DNA of 64,000 nt from Aculops lycopersici (Eukaryota; Arthropoda; Arachnida; Trombidiformes; Eriophyidae), in assembly GCA_015350385.1 (NCBI GenBank), contig WNKI01000001.1, forward strand, positions 7,899,433 to 7,963,432, given 5' to 3'. How positions within the stretch are numbered: the first letter of the stretch is position 1; every line of letters begins with the position of its first letter. The translations under genes and the position numbers were made by a program. The notes under the pieces were generated by a model. That model saw only the letters and a program-made list of their open reading frames with translations. It had not been told where the DNA came from and did not search any database. Of the stretch, positions 48,005 through 57,871 are shown in pieces.

Positions 48005-50506
48005 TCAACGACCTGTCTTCTTTCCTTTGTCCACAATCAACTTCGATCGCTCCGGATCCTCTTCCTCTTCTTTTACCTTCTTTTTCTTGTTTTTGCCCGT
48101 CTTCTTATCCTTATATTTATCCTTTCCCTTCTTTTTCTCCTTCCCCTTCTCATTCTCTTTCTCTTTCTCCTTATCCTTACTCTCGTCCTTATCCTTCTCT
48201 TTATCCTCCTCCTTATCCTTATCCTTCCCCTTATTCTCATCCTTCTCTTTCTCCTTATCATTCTCCTTAGGCTCATCCTTCTCATTATCCTTCTCTTTCT
48301 CCTTCTCGTTATCCTTCTCTTTCTCCTTATCATTCCCCTTCTCTTTCTCCTTATCATTCTCCTTAGGCTCATCCTTCTCATTATCCTTCTCTTTCTCTTT
48401 CTCCTTATCCTTATCCTTATCCTTATCCTTATCCTTTTCCTTATCCTTATCCTTATCCTTCTCTTTATGCTCATCCTTCTCATTATCCTTCTCTTTCTCC
48501 TTATCCTTCTCCTTATGCTCATCCTTCTCCTTCTCCTTACCCTTTCCCTTACCCTTACCCTTTTCCTTACCCTTACCCTTACCCTTACCCTTACCCTTAC
48601 CCTTTCCCTTACCCTTAACCTTACTCTTGTCTTTGTTCTGATCCTTCTCCGCATCGCTACTCTTGTCCTTGTCTCCCTCTTTCTCCTCCTCTTTACCTCC
48701 GTCACCCTCTTTACCTTTGGCCTTGTCTTTGTATGCCTGCTCCGTGAAGCTCAAGCTGGTTTTGCCATTCGAGTCCACGTTGTCACCGGAAGCTGCGAGT
48801 ATACTGCTATACTTTTGCCTAACCTTTGGCTCAATGTTGGATAGATAATTGATTGCAATATTGTCGATTCTATAACTATTCTCGCCAGTATCGTCGCCTT
48901 CCTCAGACAAAGCACTCGTCAGAGGGATAGTTTCCTTCTCTCCAGTCATTACTGTCAGATTGGCACTTGCCACCTTAAATGGACCCATATCATGAGACCA
49001 AAGTATTGAAAATGAGCTATCATTGTACCTATTTGAGAAGGAAATCTCACTTTGCTTGGTCTTCTTGCCCAACTTATAAATGAGCATTAATTTCATTGAC
49101 CATTTACCCTCCTTCGCGGCCGCTTTCATCTTATCCGTCGGTTCAAAGTTTACCAAAATCTGGTAAAGGTTTGAGCAAAATCTTGAGTTATTGTTGATCA
49201 TAACATGATATTGGCGATTCTGTTTACTTGAATCAACAAGTGGCCGGCGCTTAGCATTTGGCTTAAATTGCCATGGAAAGCTAAGCAGGAAGCACTTATC
49301 CCCTCGCTTTCCGCAATCACCACACTCGCCGTTGAGGAAACTCTGGTAGCTGGCGCATTGATAGGCCACCTGTTGACACTTTTTCTCGTACAATCTCCTC
49401 GTAGGTACCTCAATTGATCTCGTGTGACTCGGCGAAGTTTCGCCCTTTCGCATCCTTAGATTTAGTGAAAGAAAATAGCTGGCCCAAGCTCTAGTTTTCG
49501 GGCAACCTGGCTGGTCCTCGCCACCATTGACAAAGATATCTATTCCACCATAGGGAGCATTGTAACCAAAGATACTATCATAATGATGATAATCCACCTG
49601 AAAGGCGTCGTCTTTGTTCAATCTATCATCCGGTCCATTCGATATGGTGACTGGCTCGAGGCTACCGAAACATGGACCAGCCGGATCTAAAGCGGTGATG
49701 CGCCCAATGGGTGGCCTAATGCGACGACCAGCAAAACCTGAGACGTGAGCTCCTGCAGAGTGGCCAATAAAATGGATCTTTTCTCTATCGTTGCCTAAAT
49801 CAATGAGTTTATCCGTGAAATAAGAGAGATAATTACCAACTCCACTTAGCAGAGCTACAGTTTCAAAGTAGAGGCCCATATTGAGGTCTCCATTACTCCA
49901 GAGAAAAAACAGATAGTTGGCATTCTTTGTGGCGCCAGTCTCTTCGATCAATTTGTGCAACGCCTTGAATGCCTTGGTGTTATAATAACTCTGAGTCCAG
50001 CCAGGAACAATGATGGTTGTTTCCTTCTTTGGATCAAAACCAGCAGCTAGAATTTCTTCATCTTTTGCATGGACCGAAAGGTTTAAGTTTTGCGATGGTC
50101 CACCTGGTCGTAGCACAATCAAGCTCGGCTCCTGTTCCGGCGTTAGCTTTATTCTTGTGGGAAATCCACATCTCGTTCCATACTTCTCGGGGAAAGTCTG
50201 TGAGCCAATTGTGTTGACAACCTGTTTCTCCAACAATCTCGTCTGCTTCTTCTTCGATCGAGTCTTTGCTTTGGACACGAGACTCTTGCCTGGATGCTTT
50301 TTCATGTACTTCGCAAGCTTGTCGCCGATATCCTCCTTGGATCTCGTCTTTGCCCCCTTGAAGCCCTTTGCCTTGACATGGTTAGCTCTAGCTGCCAGGT
50401 GTTTACCTTTAGATCTGGTATGAGCTTTGAGTGCGCCTGAGGATAAGACAGCGGCAGCAATCACGATTAGAAGGGCAATTAGTATCGAGTGTTTGGAAAG
50501 GTTCAT
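48005..50506 (-). CDS. Secreted pancreatic-lipase-family lipase with a long K/E/D repeat tail
   Basis: This 833-residue protein has a signal peptide (LIALLIVIAAAVLSSGAL), a basic propeptide-like stretch (about 30-95, many KAKTRSK-type motifs) and a lipase domain at about 105-385. Catalytic elements are the nucleophile in GHSAG (near 247), Asp in ALDPAGPCF (near 272) and His in SPSHTRS (near 360). A beta-rich PLAT-like region (about 420-580) follows. The last ~230 residues are almost only Lys, Glu and Asp with some Gly (KEKDKEKEKD and KGKGKG types), encoded by hexanucleotide CCTTAY/CCTTCT-type repeats on the plus strand. The family hydrolyses triglycerides or phospholipids extracellularly. The tail is unlike any lipase I know and may bind water, calcium, matrix or glands' granule contents. 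Confidence 0.85.
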   Translation of the reverse strand: MNLSKHSILIALLIVIAAAVLSSGALKAHTRSKGKHLAARANHVKAKGFKGAKTRSKEDIGDKLAKYMKKHPGKSLVSKAKTRSKKKQTRLLEKQVVNTIGSQTFPEKYGTRCGFPTRIKLTPEQEPSLIVLRPGGPSQNLNLSVHAKDEEILAAGFDPKKETTIIVPGWTQSYYNTKAFKALHKLIEETGATKNANYLFFLWSNGDLNMGLYFETVALLSGVGNYLSYFTDKLIDLGNDREKIHFIGHSAGAHVSGFAGRRIRPPIGRITALDPAGPCFGSLEPVTISNGPDDRLNKDDAFQVDYHHYDSIFGYNAPYGGIDIFVNGGEDQPGCPKTRAWASYFLSLNLRMRKGETSPSHTRSIEVPTRRLYEKKCQQVAYQCASYQSFLNGECGDCGKRGDKCFLLSFPWQFKPNAKRRPLVDSSKQNRQYHVMINNNSRFCSNLYQILVNFEPTDKMKAAAKEGKWSMKLMLIYKLGKKTKQSEISFSNRYNDSSFSILWSHDMGPFKVASANLTVMTGEKETIPLTSALSEEGDDTGENSYRIDNIAINYLSNIEPKVRQKYSSILAASGDNVDSNGKTSLSFTEQAYKDKAKGKEGDGGKEEEKEGDKDKSSDAEKDQNKDKSKVKGKGKGKGKGKGKGKGKEKGKGKGKGKEKEKDEHKEKDKEKEKDNEKDEHKEKDKDKDKEKDKDKDKDKDKEKEKEKDNEKDEPKENDKEKEKGNDKEKEKDNEKEKEKDNEKDEPKENDKEKEKDENKGKDKDKEEDKEKDKDESKDKEKEKENEKGKEKKKGKDKYKDKKTGKNKKKKVKEEEEDPERSKLIVDKGKKTGR
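48080..48640. repeat. Hexanucleotide minisatellite encoding the K/E/D lipase tail
   Basis: Plus-strand units are mostly CCTTAT, CCTTAC and CCTTCT with a strict 6-bp/3-bp period, so the frame stays open on both strands. A CCCTTA-type run at about 48537-48616 encodes Lys-Gly pairs. Such tracts expand and contract easily. Confidence 0.75.
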
Positions 50507-50752
50507 TTTGAATAATTTTAATTAAATTACGCCAAATAGATAGATGAGTGAGCCATTAGTTCTGTTTTTTTTTGATTAGATATCATTCATTAGAATTTAA
50601 TAATTACATAAACTAATATATATTATTCACAGGTGGTCGACAGTAGCAGCATTGGTGGCAAACTTAGCAAATGATATGTGTAATTTGATCTTGCACCTCT
50701 CAAGCTTAGGGGGACTCAGCAGGTGATTGATTCAGTCTTAACTCTTAGACTC
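50507..50752. other. Spacer between lipase promoter and giant protein A 3' end
   Basis: AT-rich, with a poly-T run at about 50564 and no gene. It probably holds the lipase promoter and the 3'UTR of the giant protein gene, both read on the minus strand. Confidence 0.35.
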
Positions 50753-53700
50753 TCACTTAACCAAAAGCGGTCGGCTCATCAGGCGGCAGTAAACAAGTTG
50801 AGTCGTTATGCCAAGCAAAAAGGCTCCCAGAATGTAAAGAATAATCTTGGTTAGGGAGGTAACGAACCCTGGTGGCATCTTGAAATTAGCCGGCGCTATT
50901 GTTCCAAGCGATTGCAATGCCTCGCCCTTGAGCAGGTAAACTGAGCAATGCTTTGAGTTCTTCATTTGACCCTCAAGCTTATGGTCGAAAGAACCATCAG
51001 AAGGTGGTTGGATGAAATAACAAGATTGAGTTGGAGTTATCTTCTGGTTATAGCAGTACTCAAAACCAAAACACTGCTCGTCTTGCTCGCAGTCAATGGC
51101 GCACCTGTCCACTGAGAGACCTCTAATTAACTCTTGGGTAGTCTTCTTGTCCTCGTTTAGACGCTTATTGGCCAGCTTCTTGAAATCATATATGGCCGCC
51201 TTTGAGTAATGATTGCACAGGTTGGTGCTTGAACTGTTGGTTGTGGTAATTGGCGCTAGATTTATGGATTTGCGGGTAAAATGAATTTCCTGCAGGTAAC
51301 ACTTCCACTTGCTGTTGCTGCCAACTGCAGATAGAGAATCTAAACCGGCACCACCCTTGCTAAACTGGCACGAGTCGAATGACAAACACTTTGGGTTGTT
51401 CCTGCAGGCAGCCGCACAATCGACTGTGCTATAGTCATCAAGTTCCTGCAAGAAGTCCACAGGTGTTGCTGTGGCCTCAAATCTTTCATATTCAAGGGTG
51501 TAATCTCGCACCATAACCTTGCAATCTTTAGTTTCCACTGAAAGAACATCGATAAGTTTCTTGGTATCAGTTTGTCCCGTGAAAAGTAAGCAGTTCTTTG
51601 TAGTTTGACAAAAAGAAATGGCCAAACAGTTTTCTTGTGAGTTTTCGCATTCTCTTAGACAATTTGTATAGGAACTCTGGCCCTTCGGCTTGACTTCTAT
51701 CTTATGCTCATTGTCCAGCTGATAGTTGAGTTCTGACAATTTCGAGCTATCCAATCTGTGGTCCTGCTTGATGATATGAAACGTCTTAGCTTCAACAGGT
51801 GACTCGTCGGGCGATTCAATGTCTGAGTCCAGCAGGTCGAGTTTTTTGTGCAATCCATAGAAGCGCTCAGGTTGAACTGGTGCATAGGCAATGGTGACGG
51901 CAAACTTGTTCAAATCTTCGGGCCTCCTCTTGTAGTTTATCAGTCGCGACATGAAGCTCTCGAAGAGTTCTAGTCCAGGTGGGCGTGGCTTCGTACTGTA
52001 ATAGAAAGTGCAGTCGGGAGCCTCGTAGCTCAAGGTTAAGTTGTGTGGCAAGGAGCCTGCAAATTCGACCACTTTCCTTGGTATAACTCGACAGGTTCTA
52101 TCGAGACAATAGGACATTACGACGCAACCCAAATCATCGCACCACTTGCTACATTTTTCGAGCGAGCCCATTAGTCTCATTTCGGAAATCAGCTCATTCT
52201 CATTGATCATCCTGATGTATTCTCTCTTGTGGAAATACAAGTGAGCGCTAGGCGGCGGCAACAGGTTGAAATGCATCCTGGCAAACCCGTCTGGTGTCAC
52301 TGTAAATCTAATATTTCCATCTAATTGTAAGGGAAACACATGAGCATGTTTCATTAGTGCCTTATAGAAGGTAGTCTTGAGCTGGCTTTGCATCATTAGA
52401 GCCAAGAAGATTTTGTAAGTTTCAATCTTGTACTCAACTACAAAGGATTGAGAGTTTTGTTGGTTGGGATTTTGTGGGCTTGTGGCGCCATTATTAAAAC
52501 ACTGAGCAACACTGACCTGTCTCAAGGTAGAATCTAAAAGTAAAAATGGATTTGCCTTCTCAACTCTCACCCTAATTGAGATGGATTTTTCAACTTTCGT
52601 TCTATTCTGGTCAAATATCAACACTCTAACGTCCATTGAATTATGCCAATACTCATAGACATTCACCGTTTCCACATAATACGAGCCCTGCCACGGCTTT
52701 CGTTCAAAAGACCTCACAATGGTCACAGGTAACGGTTCATGAGCCACTAATCCCAAATTGAAGGCATCCAATTGCTTCTCGTAGGTAACGAAAGTATACT
52801 CATTGGCCTCGTGAAAATTGACAAGTTTATAACCACCCTTGAATGTATCAGCAAATAGAATATCGAAATTTACGTCATCCAAAACCAAAGTGTCGTTATT
52901 GGAAAAGCTAAAGGACCAGGAGGCACTGTTTGCCTGCGCCATGGTACACCAGCCATTGAGTCGGTCAATTTGGTAGAGCATTTGATTGGAGGAATCATAA
53001 ACAGACTTGATAGCTTTGTAGCTTCCGTTTGCCAAACGAGTCCTTTCGTAATGGGCCCAAACAGTTGCATTCATATCGTCGTCAACAGCTACGGTGATAA
53101 AGGTTCCTGATAGAGGGGACAGCACTCGAGCTCGTTGGTATTGGGTCTCCAAATTGTTGGTCTCATCTAAACCGCCGTTGTTCTCGTAAATCTCCATTAA
53201 TGCCTCGTAATGAAAACGACCACCTGACTTCCTAACTCCCAACCAGAACTCATCAACACTTTGCGATTCAGAACTTCTCCTTGAACACCCAAAACCCTCG
53301 GGCAATTCGAAGATTCGTCGCGACTTTTCCTCGTCGAGCTCGAACCTGTAGTCGATCACATCAATATCAATTGAATACTTGCCACTTTGATCTTGTAACT
53401 CGATTCCATCTAGCACATGCCAACTAGTTGGTTGTTGTCCATCTTTCACCATTAAAATTTTTTTGAATTTCATGTCATATGTCCAGGTAAAAGGAGCGCT
53501 TGCTGGACTTGAGACTCGCCAAGTCTCTTGTCTAATTTCCTGCTCCATCGAGTCAATACCTGGATTTCCAGTTTTCACATAGGGTTTTGTCTCTGAAGCA
53601 TAAATCAATCTGGTGTTAAGCAAATTGCGCTCGCCCATAACCCATAAACCCATTGGGCCGTAGTAGAGGTAGCCAAGTAGGTCTACAGTTGTCTTCTTGC

Positions 53701-56700
53701 CAACCCAAAACTCGGCCACCTGAGACTTGGGCCTCTCGTTGAGAACCAGATTTTCAATGAACGACAGAAGCGGAGCTTCTCTTGGGCATTTGAATGGTTT
53801 TGAAACATCAAATACCTCCAAGTTGTCATTGTAGATGAGTAGATCAAAATTTTTAGCCAACCTACGTGACTTTAAACGGACTGCTCCTTTTTTAACCCAC
53901 TCGTCCATCATATACAAGTAGGTCTTGGTGTTTGAGTTAACCCCAACCACAATTTCAGATTTCATATGGTATGTGATTGTGGATTGTTGCAGTAGATTTG
54001 TAATTTTGGGAAACACGGCGTCCACCGGAAGTGGCCGAAGCATTGTCGGTATGGATGGCCCAATGGTGGTTGTGGTTGTATATATGAAGTCCGAGTCGTT
54101 TGGCTTGTATTTACCCAAGATTGATTCACAACTTTTGGGCAATTTCCAGTCGGGCAAGTCGCAATTCTTGAATCCCGTCACTTGGATTGTAGTTTCAGCC
54201 ACAGTTATCACGTCAGCTTCATCGTGGTAGGGTTTAAAGTCCACCTTGATTAACCTAAAGTCGTGCAAGGATCTAACTCTGATTCCCGTTTCCCTGGAGG
54301 TAACTTTGTGCTTGCCCTTAAAGGTAAAGGTGGTTGTAAGTTGTCTATTGCCATCGCTAGCTATCAGATAGCTCTTGTACCGGTGAATCTCGTACAATTC
54401 TCCATATGTAGAGCCATGCTCGAAACTAACAACCAGCTCCTGGTGTAATCTAGAAGTCTTGATCCAAAGTGCTGCCAAACCAAAGAGTGTCTCCGTTGAG
54501 TAATCGTCGTTATTCATTGTCCAAAAGAGACTTGGAAAGGAATCTATTGCATCAGAAAATTTAAAATTCGGCTCTAGCTGACACTTTTCATGCTGAAACC
54601 TCAAGGTGACTTTCTTGTCGCCTTCAAGATAATACTCAATTTGATCACCATTCTCGTCCTCATCGAATTTCATAAATCCTCTGTTACGTGTCAAATCGTA
54701 CACTTCCCTTACTACATGCTCGCTTGAGGTGATCTCATTTCCATCCGCTTTGTTCAGATTCCTAATCACATATCTCATCTCATAAACTCTCTGGTCATCT
54801 AGAAGCATGTCGAAAATGGTTGGCATTGAATCTAATCTTATAATATCCTTTTTCCTTTGCAATTCCAAAGAATTGGCTTGATCAACTGCCTCATCACACA
54901 GTGGCGGCAGCTTAACCCGAAGTGAATCTCCTCGTTTAGACATTGTAAGCATTTTAACCGTTGCCATCTTGAATTTAGAGAGATTTTGTTGATCAGGATC
55001 GAGAAGGCGACTGTAGTCTTGCAATCGCGCAGTTGATATTGATTCCAAATAAAACAATCGATCGGAACTGAGGAGTCGGCCCTTGCTCTTCTCGCGCAAA
55101 CTCTGATTGAAGATAAACTCAAACTTGAACTCCATAGTATCGTCACGTTCATCATTGAGAGCCCAGTAAACTTGCTTATAAGTTTCGCCATCATCACCTA
55201 GCACCGGTTGCTTTTTCATTCCAATGAAGAATGAATTCGGCGACTCGGTCGCCCGTTGCCACAGGGCGCCAACTCCATACTGTCTCAATTTGGAGCTTTG
55301 GTATTCGATATTATCCACAGTTTCACCTGCTGTATCAGCGCTTTTGTCTAGTTTGGTTCCGAAATCCAGATAGTAGGTGTGAGGCGCGGATAATAATCTC
55401 AACCATGGAATTACGTCATCGACCAACTCACACGAACCTCGCCCCTGAATCTCGTAGATCACCTCCGAGTGATAATTGATAAAATATCTAAGTTTTGCCT
55501 CATCAGCTCGCATCTTCTCGATTGATTCGTATACATCCAAACGCATTAAGCCATTTGAAGCCATGAAAGCCTCTTTAAGATACAAACTCTTTCCGATTTG
55601 CTCATGTCCTTCCAGCTGAATTTGAGACAAAAACTCCCATGAGCTTAGCGTGCCCAAAAACTCGTAGAAGCTTGGGATTTCCTTTGACCGAATAAAGGCA
55701 CCAGGATTTACTTCAAATTCCGTCGCATTACTACTTTGGTTTTGCCCAAATGAATCTCCGCCACCAGAGTCTGTGTCCGAATCCGAGTCTGCCTTGTAAT
55801 CCTCGTCGAAGTTGTCATTGTCCCCTTCTTGTCCTTGGAAGAAGTCAGAGTTTTCAGGATTTCTCGGATCATCATCCTGGGGATCAGCGTCGTAATTGGG
55901 GCCTCGCTTTGGATTAACAGGTGCGCACTTACACCTGCTCGGTGGGCTCATCATATATTCAACCAACTTCCTGTCAGGTGAGGTTTCAAAGTTGATTATC
56001 TCAATTTCCATCACCAAGTTTCTGGACCTCGACTCTTTCACCGAGATTGACTTCAATCGAGTTACGTCATCGCGAGTATCGCTCGATTTGGATTCCTCGA
56101 AATGAAATTCATACAGCCAACCGGATTTCTTATCCTCAATAGTCCAGCTTTCGGCAATGAATACCTCTGTTTTTGCTAAATTAGATGGATCAGTGTGCAC
56201 TACAATGGGCGTGGTGAAAAGGTCAAATTGTTTGTAGTGAAAGTCGGCGGCGTTTAGTAGTAGTGCTCCGACTCCTCGCATTACAGAGCTAAATTTTATC
56301 TCTCCATCTTGTCTATAAAACTCGATTGGTCTAACTAAAAGATGCTGATTAGTCGGCGGTAATGGCTCGTGTTCACCAGGTATACAATCAACTATTTTAC
56401 CTGCTTGCTCAATTATGTGATAATCTTGATGCGCGTGCCTGGAGCTTCTACCTGAATCCCGTTTACCTGTAAACAATCTCATGAAAACATCAACTCTAGC
56501 CTCGTGAACAGATCCATTAGTCGGCTTTTTCAATGGCTCGTAAATTAAAGTTTCAACCTCTTTCTTGTAGCTCAGCGATTCCACTACAAACTCCGAATCG
56601 GCAATGTATCTATGGCTCTTGGAATCAAATTTGTTGAACTGACCTTCGCCGTATCTCATTACAATGTACTTGATTAGATAGACTTTTTCGGGCGATAAAT

Positions 56701-56932
56701 TTATCGCTTTGGCTAAACTTGGAAAAACACGATGGCGAGCATTCAACTCTTGACACTTGCTTAGCATCCTATAAAACTTGTCCAATCGCGCGTCGATCTC
56801 TCTGATGCCTCGACTTAGCGAGTCAAATAATATTACCTCTTTTTGATTGCCACTTTTCAAGTCAAAATTTGAGCCGCCACTTCTCTCAATGTCTATCCTA
56901 ATTAATTTGGATTTGCTCAATTTTTTAAGCAT
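50753..56932 (-). CDS. Giant modular apple/PAN-like membrane protein A, main ORF
   Basis: A 2,059-codon frame without introns. At least five ~300-residue beta-rich modules repeat, each with a (Y)GxxALW/GPxxLW motif (GVGALWQRATES, GLAALWIKT, YYGPMGLWVM) and a CxLVDD-PWLRLLS-type or xWxLP-xxC element. They recall the LolA-like lipid-binding-fold modules of large metazoan proteins; this is inference. Near the C-terminus are four Cys-rich apple/PAN-like units (about residues 1600, 1760, 1845 and 1950; e.g. CAAACRNNPKCLSFDSC), then a transmembrane helix (about 2025-2048) and a short tail (CRLMSRPLLVK). The first ATG product (MLKKLSKSK) has no signal peptide. The upstream ORF 56925-57587 supplies one but is one base out of frame. 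The first ~345 residues are nearly identical to protein B. Confidence 0.75.
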   Translation of the reverse strand: MLKKLSKSKLIRIDIERSGGSNFDLKSGNQKEVILFDSLSRGIREIDARLDKFYRMLSKCQELNARHRVFPSLAKAINLSPEKVYLIKYIVMRYGEGQFNKFDSKSHRYIADSEFVVESLSYKKEVETLIYEPLKKPTNGSVHEARVDVFMRLFTGKRDSGRSSRHAHQDYHIIEQAGKIVDCIPGEHEPLPPTNQHLLVRPIEFYRQDGEIKFSSVMRGVGALLLNAADFHYKQFDLFTTPIVVHTDPSNLAKTEVFIAESWTIEDKKSGWLYEFHFEESKSSDTRDDVTRLKSISVKESRSRNLVMEIEIINFETSPDRKLVEYMMSPPSRCKCAPVNPKRGPNYDADPQDDDPRNPENSDFFQGQEGDNDNFDEDYKADSDSDTDSGGGDSFGQNQSSNATEFEVNPGAFIRSKEIPSFYEFLGTLSSWEFLSQIQLEGHEQIGKSLYLKEAFMASNGLMRLDVYESIEKMRADEAKLRYFINYHSEVIYEIQGRGSCELVDDVIPWLRLLSAPHTYYLDFGTKLDKSADTAGETVDNIEYQSSKLRQYGVGALWQRATESPNSFFIGMKKQPVLGDDGETYKQVYWALNDERDDTMEFKFEFIFNQSLREKSKGRLLSSDRLFYLESISTARLQDYSRLLDPDQQNLSKFKMATVKMLTMSKRGDSLRVKLPPLCDEAVDQANSLELQRKKDIIRLDSMPTIFDMLLDDQRVYEMRYVIRNLNKADGNEITSSEHVVREVYDLTRNRGFMKFDEDENGDQIEYYLEGDKKVTLRFQHEKCQLEPNFKFSDAIDSFPSLFWTMNNDDYSTETLFGLAALWIKTSRLHQELVVSFEHGSTYGELYEIHRYKSYLIASDGNRQLTTTFTFKGKHKVTSRETGIRVRSLHDFRLIKVDFKPYHDEADVITVAETTIQVTGFKNCDLPDWKLPKSCESILGKYKPNDSDFIYTTTTTIGPSIPTMLRPLPVDAVFPKITNLLQQSTITYHMKSEIVVGVNSNTKTYLYMMDEWVKKGAVRLKSRRLAKNFDLLIYNDNLEVFDVSKPFKCPREAPLLSFIENLVLNERPKSQVAEFWVGKKTTVDLLGYLYYGPMGLWVMGERNLLNTRLIYASETKPYVKTGNPGIDSMEQEIRQETWRVSSPASAPFTWTYDMKFKKILMVKDGQQPTSWHVLDGIELQDQSGKYSIDIDVIDYRFELDEEKSRRIFELPEGFGCSRRSSESQSVDEFWLGVRKSGGRFHYEALMEIYENNGGLDETNNLETQYQRARVLSPLSGTFITVAVDDDMNATVWAHYERTRLANGSYKAIKSVYDSSNQMLYQIDRLNGWCTMAQANSASWSFSFSNNDTLVLDDVNFDILFADTFKGGYKLVNFHEANEYTFVTYEKQLDAFNLGLVAHEPLPVTIVRSFERKPWQGSYYVETVNVYEYWHNSMDVRVLIFDQNRTKVEKSISIRVRVEKANPFLLLDSTLRQVSVAQCFNNGATSPQNPNQQNSQSFVVEYKIETYKIFLALMMQSQLKTTFYKALMKHAHVFPLQLDGNIRFTVTPDGFARMHFNLLPPPSAHLYFHKREYIRMINENELISEMRLMGSLEKCSKWCDDLGCVVMSYCLDRTCRVIPRKVVEFAGSLPHNLTLSYEAPDCTFYYSTKPRPPGLELFESFMSRLINYKRRPEDLNKFAVTIAYAPVQPERFYGLHKKLDLLDSDIESPDESPVEAKTFHIIKQDHRLDSSKLSELNYQLDNEHKIEVKPKGQSSYTNCLRECENSQENCLAISFCQTTKNCLLFTGQTDTKKLIDVLSVETKDCKVMVRDYTLEYERFEATATPVDFLQELDDYSTVDCAAACRNNPKCLSFDSCQFSKGGAGLDSLSAVGSNSKWKCYLQEIHFTRKSINLAPITTTNSSSTNLCNHYSKAAIYDFKKLANKRLNEDKKTTQELIRGLSVDRCAIDCEQDEQCFGFEYCYNQKITPTQSCYFIQPPSDGSFDHKLEGQMKNSKHCSVYLLKGEALQSLGTIAPANFKMPPGFVTSLTKIILYILGAFLLGITTQLVYCRLMSRPLLVK

Positions 56933-57587
56933 CGTTTCTTGCCTCCTCTTCCTTTAAGGATTCAAACGTAAACTCAACCGTGATATCATTCTCGTTCATA
57001 ACCCAGCTACTGCCACCACCTGTTGAGCCACCGCGCGAAAGATCATTCGAGCTTACATTTCGACTTATCGCGTTCAACCAAATGGCACCGATTCCATAGA
57101 TGAAGCTCTTGACTTTTCCGCTCTTGTCCTTTTTCCTTTTCTTACCCTGGAGTTTCGTATAGTAGGACGGACTTTCGTACTCAAATTGCCACGGAAATAA
57201 GTGGTGGTTTGTATGCAACTCATCCAATTCACAGTTGAAATCAACACTGTTCACATCTTGCCTCTCAAAATCCCTAATTACATAAGCTCTACCCTCTAGT
57301 CCATCCGAAATCAGCGCATAACTCCTATCGGTAGCCTTGAATTTTCTCGAGCTAAAAGTAAGACCCTTCGCCAGGCAAAAGTAGTCTATCATTTGAAGGG
57401 TCCCGGATGCATCTGAAGACTCTGGAATTGAGTTACCTTGAATGCGATAGAAATCTTGATCCTTCAGATCAAATCCTCCACCATCTGGGATGGGGTAAGT
57501 TTGTTGTTGTGTCGAGAAATTACAAATAAGCTGAGTAAGTAAAACTGATATGATGAAAACAATCTCTCGAGTTTTTAATATTGCCAT
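56925..57587 (-). CDS. Signal-peptide-bearing 5' ORF of giant protein A (frame-offset)
   Basis: This 220-codon frame starts with a signal peptide (FIISVLLTQLICNF) and holds the first module of the giant protein, including YGIGAIWLNAISRN and WVMNENDITVEFTFES. That is exactly the part missing before the main ORF. It ends EEEARNDA-stop at GATGCTTAA, overlapping the ATG of the main ORF by 8 bases, and the two frames differ by +1. In the internal repeats the segment after EFxFE runs straight on, so one continuous product is expected. The last 40 bases are repeated identically before giant protein B (63961-64000). No plausible GT-AG intron spans the junction without deleting conserved residues. Confidence 0.65.
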   Translation of the reverse strand: MAILKTREIVFIISVLLTQLICNFSTQQQTYPIPDGGGFDLKDQDFYRIQGNSIPESSDASGTLQMIDYFCLAKGLTFSSRKFKATDRSYALISDGLEGRAYVIRDFERQDVNSVDFNCELDELHTNHHLFPWQFEYESPSYYTKLQGKKRKKDKSGKVKSFIYGIGAIWLNAISRNVSSNDLSRGGSTGGGSSWVMNENDITVEFTFESLKEEEARNDA

Positions 57588-57871
57588 TGCCCCGTGATAT
57601 AATTGATAGAATATTTACTTTTAGTTGACTGACAAACTCTCAACAAAATGAAGAGTGCTTATAGAAGCTATGACTGCCAGACATTTTGAATCGGATATGA
57701 TAGCAAAGAGATCACGATCGTGGATATCAAATGAGACTCACGCAAAGAGCCCGCCGTCGGCTAGTAAACACTTGGTGTTTAGTTAATCTACCTGTTTTGG
57801 TTGGTGTCGTTGCTAGTGGTGGTGTTGGTGTTGGTAGTGAGTACAAGTGATATACTCGCTGCTATCGGCTG
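57588..57871. promoter_or_regulatory. Spacer upstream of giant protein A
   Basis: 284 bp holding the promoter of gene A and the 3' end of gene B, both minus-strand. A GGT/TGG repeat lies at about 57798-57838. Confidence 0.35.

Noticed and set aside
48537..48616. CCCTTA-type tandem repeats considered as internal telomeric sequence
   Set aside because: The arthropod telomere unit is CCTAA/TTAGG; here the repeats are in frame inside the lipase tail and encode Lys-Gly.
47954..48844. 296-codon Leu/Ile-rich plus-strand ORF, with overlapping Ser/Phe-rich and Arg-rich frames
   Set aside because: They are other-frame readings of the hexanucleotide repeat that encodes the lipase K/E/D tail; the 6-bp period keeps all frames open.
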